Part shown: piece by piece, positions 14,751 to 23,337 of the stretch | Numbering within the stretch: position 1 is the stretch's first letter | How the letters are laid out: each line of letters begins with the position of its first letter | From: a virus | Length of the DNA stretch: 40,728 bases | Virus record (IMG/VR): IMGVR_UViG_3300034957_000010 | Span: 1-40,728 of that record | Direction: 5' to 3' (one strand) | The notes under the pieces: generated by a model | Seen by the model: only the letters and a program-made list of their open reading frames with translations | Told to the model about the DNA's origin: nothing | Databases searched by the model: none | Position numbers and translations under genes: made by a program

Positions 14751-15903
14751 CAGCAACCCCCGAGTCCACCAGGTCGCGGCCGTCGATGGACATAGCGCCG
14801 TTGGCCTCCAGGGTGATCGAGTATGCGGCGACGAGCTGGAGCTTGTACCGGCCGCGCCAGTAGAGCCCGATCGCGTCGCCCAGCTCGATCGAGGCGTCGG
14901 GCACGCAGTTGATCCGCCACGCCTCGGTACGGGCCTTGGCCCGCGCGAAGGCCGCCTTGGCCGCGCTGAGCGCGGTGGCCGCGTTGTCGGCCGTGGTGAG
15001 CCGGATGGTGGCCGCCTTCACCCCGTACGGGCCGCCGATGTACGTCTTGGAGGCCGGGTCGTTGTCCTGCACCGTGGCGAAGACCGGCCCCGAGCCGTCG
15101 GGGCGCTCCACGGACACGGTGAGCCGGTTGTAGACGCCGTCGTTGCCCCGGTCCGGCCACGCCGAGGTGACGGTGCCCGCCCCGGCCAGGTCGGGCTCGT
15201 CCCCGGAGCCCATCCGCAGGGGCTGCATCGACAGGGGGACCGTCCACGGGATGCGCCGGATGACGAAGCGCCCGTCGGCGAGCGGATACCAGAAGGCGCC
15301 CGAGGCTTTCGCCAGCGCGTCCAGGGCGGCCCCCCGGTCGGTGTCGTAGCTCAACGAGGGCACCGTGTTCGGGAAGGTGTCGCACGGGCCGAAGACCGCC
15401 GCCGGGTAGCCGCCGGTCACCAGCCGCTTGAACTCGGTCACGACGTCGGCGTCCACGTCGGACTGACTCGGGCCGATGAACCCGGCCAGGATGACCTCAT
15501 TGGCCAGGTCGGCCGCCGACACCTGGGCCACGCCGCCCTGCTGGGGTGTGACCCTCTTGAGCGGGCCGCTGAAGATCGGGAACTCGTCCACCGACCCGTC
15601 GCCGTAGCGGATGCCCCGGAAGCAGCGCAGGTGCGTGCCGAACGGGTCCAGCAGGTCGCTGTCGTCGAACGGGTAGAGCCAATCGGGCACGTTCATGGTG
15701 AGCGTGCGCGCAACCCTGCTGGCCAGGGTGGCGCGCACGGAGCCGGTGAAGAAGACCGGGCGCCGCCAGTCGGCCGCGTTGGCCGGGTCGCCCTGGTTGA
15801 ACTCCTCCTGCTTGATGCCGCTCTTCCACAGCTCTACGCGCGAGTAGGCGTTGTGGGTGGCCGCGAGGGCCTGGCGGTATGAGGAGGTCTGGGGAGCGAT
15901 CAT
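14740..15903 (-). CDS. Minor tail protein, DUF5047-like
   Basis: 387 residues from ATG at 15903, which overlaps the previous stop (ATGA). The pattern YSRVELWKSGIKQEEFNQG, then RTLTMNVPDWLYPF, then LLDPFGTHLRCFRGIRYGDG and EFPIFSGPLKRV fits the DUF5047 minor tail family of Streptomyces phages. Gene order after the tape measure and distal tail-like protein suggests a baseplate hub role. The C-terminal region (IGLYWRGRYKLQLVAAYSIT) is beta-rich. Confidence 0.75.
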   Translation of the reverse strand: MIAPQTSSYRQALAATHNAYSRVELWKSGIKQEEFNQGDPANAADWRRPVFFTGSVRATLASRVARTLTMNVPDWLYPFDDSDLLDPFGTHLRCFRGIRYGDGSVDEFPIFSGPLKRVTPQQGGVAQVSAADLANEVILAGFIGPSQSDVDADVVTEFKRLVTGGYPAAVFGPCDTFPNTVPSLSYDTDRGAALDALAKASGAFWYPLADGRFVIRRIPWTVPLSMQPLRMGSGDEPDLAGAGTVTSAWPDRGNDGVYNRLTVSVERPDGSGPVFATVQDNDPASKTYIGGPYGVKAATIRLTTADNAATALSAAKAAFARAKARTEAWRINCVPDASIELGDAIGLYWRGRYKLQLVAAYSITLEANGAMSIDGRDLVDSGVADAA

Positions 15904-17204
15904 GTCAGCGTGCTCAGCTCGCCCTGGAGCGCGTCGATCCACGTCCGGCTAGCGGCCGTGGCCTGCGCGAACGTCGTGAAGACGTCCAGATCCTGGTAGC
16001 GGGCGCCGAGGACACCCTCGGCGGGGCCGACCGGCGGGGCGACGTCGATGAAGGTCGACTGGTGCACGCGGATCGGGATCTTGGCGTCGGTCGCCAGCCG
16101 CCCGTCGGCCGTGTCGGAGTGTAGCCCGTACCGGTCGGCCTCCAGGAACCGCGCCGGGAGCTGGAGCAGCAGCGGTGCGCCCGTGGCGTGCAGCGCGGTG
16201 ACCCGGGCGCTGTCGGCCGCCGAGAGGGCCACGACCGACACGGGCGCGCGCACGGCCTTGCGGGTGGCGAAGATGCCCACGCCGAACTTGGCGTCGGGGA
16301 CCTCCAGCAGTGACGAGTCGGCCGGACGCTGGCGGTCTCCGGTGCCGAGCCACACCACGCCGCTGGTGCCGCACAGCGACGCCTGCCGGTCGGTGAGCAA
16401 CGGGATCATGGTCGCCGGGTGCAGCGGGTCCTTCCACCAGCCGGTGTCACCCGCCAGGTAGACCAGCGCAGAGGAGTCCACAGTGGACGTCGCCACGCTG
16501 GCGTACATCTCGTCGCCGTAGAAGGCCATGGTCGAGTCGGGGGTGCCGCCGATGGTGATGCCGATCCGGGCGAAGGCGGTGGTGGCCGGGGCGGTCGCGG
16601 TGACCGAATACGATCCCCACTCGCCGGGGCTCGGCCAGAGGTCGTCAGGGTTACCGGACGTGGTGACCAGGGCATGGCCGGACGTGTACCAGCGGATATG
16701 GATGCCCACGCCGCCCGTGTACGCCTGGTTGACCATGATGTTGCCGACCGCCGTGACCACGTTTCCCGCCACGGCCGGGAACTCCTCGGACACCAGGATC
16801 GGCGCCGCCACAGTGCCGACGGGTACCGCCTTGATGCTGGCCGCGCCCGTGCCCGGGACGTAGAAGTCGGTCGAGCGCGTGATCGAGGACCACCAGCTCC
16901 CGACCGCGTTCTCCGTGTTGTGGGTCAGGTCCCAGTCATCGATGCTCGCCTCGAAACCGCCGTCGCGGTTGAGCGCGGAGAAGGCCCGGTAGCTGAAGGT
17001 CGTGTCGAGCGGATACTCCGTGTCGTAGATGACCGCCTTGTCGTTCGAGAGCAGGCAGGGCCAGCCGTCCCGGATCGGCGTGAGCACGCCGTTGACGACG
17101 CGCCACACCTTCGCATCCAGGGCGTTGCCCGCCGGGGTGGCGAAGTCCAGCTCCAGCCGGACGTAGCCACGCCCCGGCGTCTGGAAGGCGCTCAAGCTGC
17201 TCAA
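15900..17204 (-). CDS. Distal tail-like protein with carbohydrate-binding-type insert
   Basis: 434 residues from a TTG start behind GGGGAGAGTCC. Residues 1-80 and the C-terminal 200 residues are typical of tail proteins following the tape measure. Residues about 85-235 (FEASIDDWDLTHNTENAVGS, later MAFYGDEMYASVAT) have the look of a galactose-binding, CBM-like jellyroll. This would place a sugar-binding domain on the tail tip. Identity of the ligand is unknown. Confidence 0.65.
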   Translation of the reverse strand: MSSLSAFQTPGRGYVRLELDFATPAGNALDAKVWRVVNGVLTPIRDGWPCLLSNDKAVIYDTEYPLDTTFSYRAFSALNRDGGFEASIDDWDLTHNTENAVGSWWSSITRSTDFYVPGTGAASIKAVPVGTVAAPILVSEEFPAVAGNVVTAVGNIMVNQAYTGGVGIHIRWYTSGHALVTTSGNPDDLWPSPGEWGSYSVTATAPATTAFARIGITIGGTPDSTMAFYGDEMYASVATSTVDSSALVYLAGDTGWWKDPLHPATMIPLLTDRQASLCGTSGVVWLGTGDRQRPADSSLLEVPDAKFGVGIFATRKAVRAPVSVVALSAADSARVTALHATGAPLLLQLPARFLEADRYGLHSDTADGRLATDAKIPIRVHQSTFIDVAPPVGPAEGVLGARYQDLDVFTTFAQATAASRTWIDALQGELSTLT

Positions 17205-17214
17205 GGACTCTCCC

Positions 17215-19581
17215 CTATGTCCGCGCGCCGTGGCCCAGCTCGGCGCCCTGGTCGTTGAGCGCCTGGTCCACCCGCAAGTCGATGACCTTGATCAGGCCGA
17301 AGCCGTCGAGAACCGCCGTCAGGCTGACCTGCGGCGGGCCGCCCTGCGCGCCGAGGATCTTGGTCAGGCCGGACTGCACGGCCAGCTCGCGGGCGCGCGC
17401 CGGATCGGTGAGCGGGAGCACGACCTCGCGCTTGCCCTTCTCGCCGATCAGCGCCACGGTCGGCGAGTCGACGATGCCGCCGCGCTCCAGGTGCGGCAGC
17501 CGGGGCAGGCCGATCGGGATCTTGTTGTCGATGTCCGCGATGCCCCGGTTGATCGAGTCAATGATCGAGTTGACCCCTCCCCGCACCGTGCTCACGATCT
17601 TGCGGCCGATGTCGCTGGCGAAGTTGCCGATCTGCGACAGGCCCTCGCCGATCTTGCGCCCGATGCTCGCCGCCGCGTTGCGCATCGCCGGGCCGATGCC
17701 CGTGATGATGTCCGGCAGCCGGTGGATGAACGAGCTGATCGCGCTGATCCCCGACAGCACCCAGCCCTTGGCCATTTCGAAGCCGTGGAGGAAGGCGTCG
17801 CCGATCGAGCTGGCCACGTCGGCGACCAGGCCGCGCACCGTAGCGCCCAGGTTGGCGAAGAAGCTGAACACGGCCGAGAAGATCGACGGGATCGACTTGA
17901 TCGCGTCGAAGATCAGGAACGGCAGGGCCAGGAAGAAGCCGATCAGCCGCCCGATGTTCGTGGCCACCTCGTCCACCACGCCACGGACCGCGTCGGCCAC
18001 CAGGCCGCGCATCATCGCACCCAGGGAGGACAGGGCGTCCAAGATCCGGCCGGGCAACCCTTCGAAGAAGCCGACCACGCTGTCGAACCAGCTCGGGATG
18101 GTCTTGGTGAAGAAGTCGCCGACCGCCGAGCCAGCCCCCGCCGCCCCCTCGCCGATCGCCTGGAAGAACGAGGCGACCGCCTTGACCGCAGTGTCGATGG
18201 CCGACGCGAACTGGTCGAAGATCCGGATCGTCACCGCGAGGGCCGAGCCGAGGAACTCGACCACCTCGCCGATCGACTTGACGGTCTTGAGGAAGTCGGC
18301 GATGGCCTTCTTGCCGTCGTCGCTCTTGAAGAAGTCGATCAAGTGCTGGAGGGAGGCGGTGATGTTGTCCAGGAACCCGGCCGAGCTGTCGGCGACGTTC
18401 TGGCCGCCGAAGATCGCCCCGATCAGCTCGCCGACCTTGCCGACGATCGTGATCAACTTGCGGCCGATGGTGAAGGCGTTCTCCAGGAACCTCTGGAAGC
18501 GCCCGTCCGCAACCGCCCTGTTCAGGAAGTTGGAGAAGCGCTGGATGCCGTCGCCCAGCCCCTTGAACAGCCGCTGCGCGAACGGGGCGCCCGCGCCCAT
18601 GACCACGAACAGGGAGCGGAACAGGCTCAGCAGCGGGCCGGTCAGGCCACGGATGACCGCCCCGGTGGTGCGGAAGATCGCCTGGAAGCCAGCGAGCACG
18701 TCCTTCTGACGCAGCAGGCCGACGAAGCCGCCGATGAGGTTGCCCAGGGCGTCAGCGATGTCCTCGAAACCAGCGCGGACCAGCGGCAGGAAGGTCGTAC
18801 CCAGCGCCTTGAACTGCCCGATCAGCGGGGCGAACAGGGCGGTCTGGACGTCCTTCTTGATCGCCGAGAGGATCGGACGGAGCCCGACGATCTCCTTGAC
18901 GACCTCCTGGGCCGGTTCGGCCAGCCCCTTCAGGGCCGCCTTGAACTGGGCCGCGTTGCCTGAGAAGCCAGCCCCGATCGCCGCGCCGAAGCCCTGGAAG
19001 CCGATGATCAGCGGGGCGATGGCCGAGGCCAGGATGCCGAACAGCGCGGGCAGCGTGAGCAGGATGCCGGACAGGTGCACGAGCGCGCCCGCCAGCGCGA
19101 ACACGGCCGGGATGGCCGCCGTGATCGCCGTCACCTTGATGATCGAGGTGATATCCCCGCCGCCGCTGAACAGCCCGCCCAGCGTCGAGCCGATGGACGA
19201 GCCCGCCGAGGCCAGCCCCTGCACGCCCTTGCTGATCTCGTTCTCCGCGCTGGAGAACAGGTTGCGGATGGCGCCGCCGAAGCCGCCTGCCGCCGCCCGG
19301 TCGCCGCGCCGGAAGACGCTGGCCAGGGAGGAGAAGAAGCCGCGCCCGGCCGACCGGCCGACCCGCTCGAACTCGCGCTTGGCGGTGCGCTCGAAGCTCG
19401 CGCCGCCCTCCTTGGCCGCGTGGTCGCCCGCCTTGCGGGCCTCCTCGGTGAGCGGCCGGTCGATGTCGACGCCCTTGATTCCCTCGGCGAAGGCCGCCTT
19501 CAGCTTGGCTCGCAGCTCGGCAGGGAACTTCGACAGGTCGGCGACGACCTGGATCTCTGCCTTACCGAGGGACGGGGCCAC
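17215..19581 (-). CDS. Tape measure protein
   Basis: 788 residues, the longest tail gene. It has the usual signs: long helical composition, Gly/Ala/Ser-rich low complexity, a hydrophobic block at about 150-195 (AVFALAGALVHLSGILLTLP), further hydrophobic segments in the second half, and a C-terminal domain with VDSPTVALIGEKGKREVVLP. By the usual 1.5 angstrom per residue rule it predicts a tail of roughly 120 nm. No lytic transglycosylase or peptidase motif was seen. The GTG start has only a weak ribosome site. Confidence 0.9.
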   Translation of the reverse strand: MAPSLGKAEIQVVADLSKFPAELRAKLKAAFAEGIKGVDIDRPLTEEARKAGDHAAKEGGASFERTAKREFERVGRSAGRGFFSSLASVFRRGDRAAAGGFGGAIRNLFSSAENEISKGVQGLASAGSSIGSTLGGLFSGGGDITSIIKVTAITAAIPAVFALAGALVHLSGILLTLPALFGILASAIAPLIIGFQGFGAAIGAGFSGNAAQFKAALKGLAEPAQEVVKEIVGLRPILSAIKKDVQTALFAPLIGQFKALGTTFLPLVRAGFEDIADALGNLIGGFVGLLRQKDVLAGFQAIFRTTGAVIRGLTGPLLSLFRSLFVVMGAGAPFAQRLFKGLGDGIQRFSNFLNRAVADGRFQRFLENAFTIGRKLITIVGKVGELIGAIFGGQNVADSSAGFLDNITASLQHLIDFFKSDDGKKAIADFLKTVKSIGEVVEFLGSALAVTIRIFDQFASAIDTAVKAVASFFQAIGEGAAGAGSAVGDFFTKTIPSWFDSVVGFFEGLPGRILDALSSLGAMMRGLVADAVRGVVDEVATNIGRLIGFFLALPFLIFDAIKSIPSIFSAVFSFFANLGATVRGLVADVASSIGDAFLHGFEMAKGWVLSGISAISSFIHRLPDIITGIGPAMRNAAASIGRKIGEGLSQIGNFASDIGRKIVSTVRGGVNSIIDSINRGIADIDNKIPIGLPRLPHLERGGIVDSPTVALIGEKGKREVVLPLTDPARARELAVQSGLTKILGAQGGPPQVSLTAVLDGFGLIKVIDLRVDQALNDQGAELGHGART

Positions 19582-19598
19582 GCCGATGATGTTACTGG

Positions 19599-20183
19599 TC
19601 AGGCCGCGCTTTCCGGATCAACCGGCAGCCCGCCTTGCTGGAAGGAGGAGAACTGGCCGAAGGCCGCGCTCCAGTCGTCGGCCGCGTGCATCTCCTGCAT
19701 GGCCTCGCGGGTGTCGACGCCCGGCGGTGGGGTGCTGATCCGGAACTCCAGCTCGGACCGTTTGGCCTCGTCCTGCTCCGACTCCATGATCATGAAGTAG
19801 ACGGCGTTGTAGAACGCGCCCAGGCTGATGCGGTCCAGGTCAACGCCACGCATGGCCAGCTTGCCGTGTACCACCGGCCAGCTCTCCCGGTCGGCCGCCG
19901 ACATGACCAGCCGGGCACACTGCCACCACGGCTGGCCCGAGGCCGCCGCTATCGCATCCCGCCAGGCGTTCTGAAGCTCGGCCCGGGTCACGTTCCCGCG
20001 CAGGAACTCCCGCCACACGTCCACCTGGTCCTCGGGCTCCAGCAGGCCGGGCACGATCGCGCCCACGTCCTCGGACAGGATGGCCTCGATCCAGTCGGCC
20101 GCCGGGAGGGCCGCGATGGTGTAGATCCAGTCGCCGAGCCGGACCTCAATCTCGGCTGGTCGAAGCGCCGCTCCCGCGTCCAC
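19599..20183 (-). CDS. Tail assembly-associated protein
   Basis: 194 residues from GTG at 20183, with GGGAGGAG upstream. Mostly helical: IEVRLGDWIYTIAALPAADW near the N-terminus, EDQVDVWREFLRGNVTRAEL, then WPVVHGKLAMRGVDLDRISL and a Met/Gln-rich C-terminus. It lies directly before the tape measure gene, the usual place for assembly chaperones or their extensions. Family not recognised with certainty. Confidence 0.6.
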   Translation of the reverse strand: MDAGAALRPAEIEVRLGDWIYTIAALPAADWIEAILSEDVGAIVPGLLEPEDQVDVWREFLRGNVTRAELQNAWRDAIAAASGQPWWQCARLVMSAADRESWPVVHGKLAMRGVDLDRISLGAFYNAVYFMIMESEQDEAKRSELEFRISTPPPGVDTREAMQEMHAADDWSAAFGQFSSFQQGGLPVDPESAA

Positions 20184-20304
20184 GCTGGCGCTCCTCCCAG
20201 GCGATCCAGTCCGGGTGCTTGTGCCCCTCGCCGTCGCGGCAGCAGCAGAACAGGCAGCGGCACATCGGGCCTATGTGCAGCGGAGGCGGGTCATCGGTCG
20301 CCAC
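20146..20304 (-). CDS. Small cysteine-rich protein
   Basis: 52 residues from GTG at 20304 (AGGAG 7 nt upstream). Contains a dense Cys cluster, CRCLFCCCRDGEGHKH, which with the His residues could bind zinc. It overlaps the upstream gene by 14 bp and the downstream gene by 38 bp. Such small Cys-rich proteins occur before the tape measure in some actinophages. Function unknown. Confidence 0.55.
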   Translation of the reverse strand: MATDDPPPLHIGPMCRCLFCCCRDGEGHKHPDWIAWEERQRGRGSGASTSRD

Positions 20305-20578
20305 GGAGATACTCCTCGATCTTCTGGGCCAGGATGACGACGCACTCACCGCTCATCACGGCCGCATCCTTCAGCGTGTTCATGCCGATGGCCTTGGGCG
20401 TGCCCTGGTGCTTGTAGTACTCGACGGCCAACTGGGCCGCCGCGTGCCGGATGAAGCCGCCCGTCGAGGTCAGTGTCACCGGCTCGTCCGGTGCTGGCTC
20501 AGGCGTCGGCTCAGGCGTCGGCTCCGGAATGCGGTCCGCGCCTGCCCGGTCTATGTACTGGCCGCGCCGCTCGCCCAT
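20291..20578 (-). CDS. Small protein with Pro-Glu repeats, possible chaperone extension
   Basis: 95 residues; its ATG overlaps the upstream stop (TGATG). N-terminal linker PEPTPEPTPEPAPDEP, then a helical domain (FIRHAAAQLAVEYYKHQG, then VILAQKIEEYLRGD). It lies in the -1 frame relative to the upstream chaperone-like gene, the arrangement seen in gpG/gpGT pairs, and the -1 frame stays open upstream of its ATG. No good slippery heptamer was seen, so separate translation is the default reading. Confidence 0.65.
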   Translation of the reverse strand: MGERRGQYIDRAGADRIPEPTPEPTPEPAPDEPVTLTSTGGFIRHAAAQLAVEYYKHQGTPKAIGMNTLKDAAVMSGECVVILAQKIEEYLRGDR

Positions 20579-20979
20579 CAGCGGGACCGCCGAGCCGGGA
20601 CGCGCGTGGCCGCCTTCTTCGCCGGGGCCTTGCGGGCCTGAGCCCGCCGCTCCTCGCGGTTGCTGGCCTCCTCGGGCGCCCAGTGCTGCACGATGTCCTG
20701 GGCCAACTGGAAGTAGTCGGGCAGGTCGAGCGAGCCGCGCGCCATCGAGCCGAGCATGTAGCGCCGGTCCTCCTCCTTGACGAACAGGTAGCGCATCACG
20801 GTGCCGAAGTTGTTGAGCGCCTCGACCTGCTGCTGGACGTCGGGCTCGTCCAAGATGTCGATGATGGCGAAGATCACGACCATCTGACCGTCGGTGGGCT
20901 GGTAGAGCTCCACCTCCCGTTCGCCCAGAGCGAACGGGTTGGTTGCACGGCTGTCGCCCTGTGCTGGTGAGGTTGACAT
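20578..20979 (-). CDS. Tail assembly chaperone (gpG-like)
   Basis: 133 residues. Acidic helical protein (YQPTDGQMVVIFAIIDILDE, then RYMLGSMARGSLDLPDYFQL and AQDIVQHWAPEE) with a basic Ala/Lys/Arg tail. Size, composition and position between connector genes and the tape measure match tail assembly chaperones, which bind the tape measure and recruit tube subunits. Start lacks a strong ribosome site. Confidence 0.65.
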   Translation of the reverse strand: MSTSPAQGDSRATNPFALGEREVELYQPTDGQMVVIFAIIDILDEPDVQQQVEALNNFGTVMRYLFVKEEDRRYMLGSMARGSLDLPDYFQLAQDIVQHWAPEEASNREERRAQARKAPAKKAATRVPARRSR

Positions 20980-20989
20980 GTAGGCCAGG

Positions 20990-21505
20990 TTAGCCGATCA
21001 GCCGCCCGAGGCCAGGCGTCCACTTGTAGCCACGCTGGGCGGCAATCTCCTTGCCCGCGCGCACCATGAACGGCCGGGCCCTGTTGCCCGGGTGGTTGAC
21101 GTAGCCCTTGCCGATCCAGAACGCAACCATGCCGTTGCGACCGCGCCGGACACCGGTCCCCATCCGGCCGCGCTTCTTGGGCACGAAGACCTGCATGCCG
21201 CCGATCTTGGCCCACTTGAACGCGAGGGCCTTGGCGTTCTTGGCCCGGATGACGTGCGGCCGGGCGCCGTCGTGGACCGGCCAGAAGTAGCCGACCCGGT
21301 TGACGACCGAGCCGGTGACCGAGGTCCGGCGGGCCCGCATGGTCATCTGGTTGGCGTTGGCCAGATTGCCGGTCTTCTTCGGGGTCAGGACGGTGGTCCG
21401 GTTGAGGATGAGCCGGGTCGTGGTCGCCACTTCGGGTGCCGCCAGTTGCACGCCCACTTGGAGCACGCGCAACTGATCAAGATCGATCTTCACCCGGACA
21501 GGCAC
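20990..21505 (-). CDS. HK97 gp10-like neck/tail completion protein
   Basis: 171 residues from GTG at 21505, next to the previous stop. The pattern TPKKTGNLANANQMTMRA, then VGYFWPVHDGARPHVI, then AKALAF-type and YVNHPGNRARPFMVRAGKEI matches the HK97 gp10 family, which joins head and tail. Strongly basic. Position between connector-like genes and chaperone genes is the expected one. Confidence 0.8.
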   Translation of the reverse strand: MPVRVKIDLDQLRVLQVGVQLAAPEVATTTRLILNRTTVLTPKKTGNLANANQMTMRARRTSVTGSVVNRVGYFWPVHDGARPHVIRAKNAKALAFKWAKIGGMQVFVPKKRGRMGTGVRRGRNGMVAFWIGKGYVNHPGNRARPFMVRAGKEIAAQRGYKWTPGLGRLIG

Positions 21506-21507
21506 AG

Positions 21508-21678
21508 CTACATCCTGACCGGGATGAGGATCGGCTCGGCGGGGGACTGGGCCGGGGCCGGGTCCTTCAGCTCGCGAAGGTAGCCGGTCCGGGTCCAGCC
21601 GTCCTGCTCGTCCAGGAGCACCACCTGGTAGGCCCGGTATGGACCGACGTCGGTCAGGGCGTAGTAGGCACGTTGCAT
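21508..21678 (-). CDS. Small protein in the connector cluster
   Basis: 56 residues, ATG at 21678, TAG at 21508. Starts MQRAYYALTDVGPYRAYQVV and includes a beta-looking segment (LLDEQDGWTRTGYLREL) with a Pro-rich tail. It lies 12 bp after the repeat-fusion gene and 2 bp before the gp10-like gene. Tight packing on the same strand supports it; no family recognised. Confidence 0.65.
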   Translation of the reverse strand: MQRAYYALTDVGPYRAYQVVLLDEQDGWTRTGYLRELKDPAPAQSPAEPILIPVRM

Positions 21679-21690
21679 GATCACTCCAGG

Positions 21691-23301
21691 TCAGGCGATG
21701 CAGTCGCAGGCGGGCGCCCGGATCGTGAGTACGACGGAGATGCCGCCGCACCCACCCTCATTGTTCAGGGGCGTGATCGAGCCCGCCACAACAGCGCTGG
21801 AGCTGTAGATGTCGCGCAGGCAGCACACCACCCGCCGCAGCGCCGCCGCGTCGTCCTGCTGGGCCTGTACGGCCGCCAGCCACTGCGCCTCGGTGGGGAT
21901 GGCGTCCTGCTCGCCGGTGATGTTGGAGATCATCGGCGAGCAGCGCATGATGCCCAGCTCTACCTGCACGGCGTACTCGTCGGCCGGGTTGTTGCCCGAG
22001 GACTCCTGCATCGGGGTCGGGAAGTCGATCGTCTCGGAGAGGTTGCCGGGCCGCACCCAGCCGATCCCCGCGCAGCACTCGGTCTCCACGTTGTCGGCCA
22101 GCGCGATGAACTCGGCGCCGGGCCGGATCGTGTACTTGGCGGGCGGGCTCGGGACCTTGTTCGCCTCGGTCTGGAGGCAGGCCATCGCATTCGTCAAGAT
22201 CGGCATCACCATCGTGTCCTGCACCACCCCTGTGTCGGCGCCGGTCACAACATCCCTGGAGCCGCCAGCGCCCGCCCCTCCGGAGACGTCGAGGATCGTC
22301 ACATTGCCCGAGCCGGTGCTGACCAGGTCGGTCGAGCCACCCGCCCCGGCACCGCCCGAAACGTCGCTGATGACGATACCGACCGTGAGGGTGTCCGAAG
22401 ATCCACCGGCGCCAGCCCCGCCGGACTGGTCGGCGAGGGTCACGCCGACGCTGAGCCGGTCCGTCGAGCCGCCCCCGCCAGCCCCGCCAGAGACGTCCTG
22501 GAGCGTCACGCCGACCGACAGGGTATCCGAGGACCCGCCAGCCCCTGCGCCGCCGCTCTGGTCGTTCAGGGTCACCCCGATGGCCAGCGTGTCGGTGGAG
22601 CCGCCCGCGCCCGCGCCGCCCGACTGGTCGTTGATCGTGACCGGGGTGCCCGAGCCGAGCTGGTAGCTGACCAGGAAGGTGTACCGGTTGCGCATGTTGT
22701 CCGGCGTCCACGAGACCGACGGGGTCTCGGCCGCCGTGCCAGCCGGGTTCTTGTGCGAGATGAAGCCCGCCGAGCAGCTCGCCCCGGTGCCGATCGAGGC
22801 GGCCCCGTCGCCTGGCGTGTAGCCCGTGCTCCAGGTGTTCAGCGTCGGCGCCGCGCTGACCGAGTCGGTCATGACCGAGGCGACGATGACCAGCTCGGTC
22901 GAGGCCGCCAGGGTGCCCGAGTTGATCGCGTTGGAGGAGAGCGCGCCGTTGGCGTCGATGTGCGAGTTGACGGCGACGTCGCGGGCGCCGCAGCCCCGCC
23001 AGCGCTGGAAGAGCGCCGTGGTGTTGAAATCGCCGTTGGTGTGCACGCGGATCGTGGCCGACTCGCCGCCGGTGCACACCCGCTCGTAGTGGTAGCCGCC
23101 CTGGTTGCCCACGAAGGACTGGACCAGCGTGAAGCCGGTCGGCGTGTTGACCGTGGTGTCCGAGCCGACGATCAGGGTGTCGACGTCCCCGGCCGAGGCC
23201 GTGGTCCCGTTGACACCCACGACGTCGTGGCCGGTCGAGCCGTTCGCGGTACCGCCGTCGGAGAAGCTGACGTACTTCTCATCGACCTTGCTGAATGCCA
23301 T
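21691..23301 (-). CDS. Adhesin-like domain fused to tail-terminator-like domain through tandem repeats
   Basis: 536 residues; ATG behind GAGGAGGTGAGACCGC. Three parts: (a) residues 1-220, a beta-rich domain with a lectin- or laminin-G-like look (FTLVQSFVGNQGGYHYE, then LAASTELVIVASVMTD); (b) residues 221-354, six tandem copies of a 22-residue unit with core SGGAGAGGS; (c) residues about 360-536, a Cys-rich domain (CCAGIGWVRPGN, then VELGIMRCSPM, then ALRRVVCCLRDIYSSS) matching the tail-terminator/connector proteins of Streptomyces phages, which are normally encoded without an adhesin. The protein may place a sugar-binding or Ig-like domain at the neck. Structure and role are inferred. Confidence 0.7.
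   Translation of the reverse strand: MAFSKVDEKYVSFSDGGTANGSTGHDVVGVNGTTASAGDVDTLIVGSDTTVNTPTGFTLVQSFVGNQGGYHYERVCTGGESATIRVHTNGDFNTTALFQRWRGCGARDVAVNSHIDANGALSSNAINSGTLAASTELVIVASVMTDSVSAAPTLNTWSTGYTPGDGAASIGTGASCSAGFISHKNPAGTAAETPSVSWTPDNMRNRYTFLVSYQLGSGTPVTINDQSGGAGAGGSTDTLAIGVTLNDQSGGAGAGGSSDTLSVGVTLQDVSGGAGGGGSTDRLSVGVTLADQSGGAGAGGSSDTLTVGIVISDVSGGAGAGGSTDLVSTGSGNVTILDVSGGAGAGGSRDVVTGADTGVVQDTMVMPILTNAMACLQTEANKVPSPPAKYTIRPGAEFIALADNVETECCAGIGWVRPGNLSETIDFPTPMQESSGNNPADEYAVQVELGIMRCSPMISNITGEQDAIPTEAQWLAAVQAQQDDAAALRRVVCCLRDIYSSSAVVAGSITPLNNEGGCGGISVVLTIRAPACDCIA
22240..22641 (-). repeat. Six tandem 66-bp repeats encoding a 22-residue unit
   Basis: In-frame repeats inside the gene at 21691-23301. 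Units start at residues 221, 243, 265, 287, 309 and 334. Each contains D-Q/V-SGGAGAGGS-S/T-D. The fifth unit is 25 residues long. Copies have diverged at variable positions (Q/V after D, S/T/R before D), so they are not a recent expansion. Confidence 0.9.
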
Positions 23302-23304
23302 GCG

Positions 23305-23336
23305 GTCTCACCTCCTCAGCGAGAGGGGAGTGAGAC
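23305..23336 (-). promoter_or_regulatory. Hairpin covering the ribosome site of the adhesin-fusion gene
   Basis: On the minus strand GTCTCAC pairs with GTGAGAC (7 bp) and an inner CCTC with GAGG, across a short loop. The right arm includes the GAGGAGG site of the gene starting at 23301. It could reduce its translation, or act as a weak terminator after the gene at 23338. Predicted by eye. Confidence 0.45.
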
Positions 23337-23337
23337 G

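Noticed and set aside
17230-18963. 577-codon plus-strand frame opposite the tape measure gene
   Set aside because: Low-complexity Arg/Asp/Gln/Ala antisense product, no start signals.
20473-20540. Direct repeats GGCTCAGGCGTC considered as a regulatory repeat
   Set aside because: They encode the Pro-Glu-Pro-Thr linker of the protein at 20291-20578 and need no other explanation.
22240-22641. Tandem 66-bp units considered as a CRISPR array
   Set aside because: Units are contiguous, in frame, encode a Gly-rich peptide and have no spacers; no cas genes nearby.
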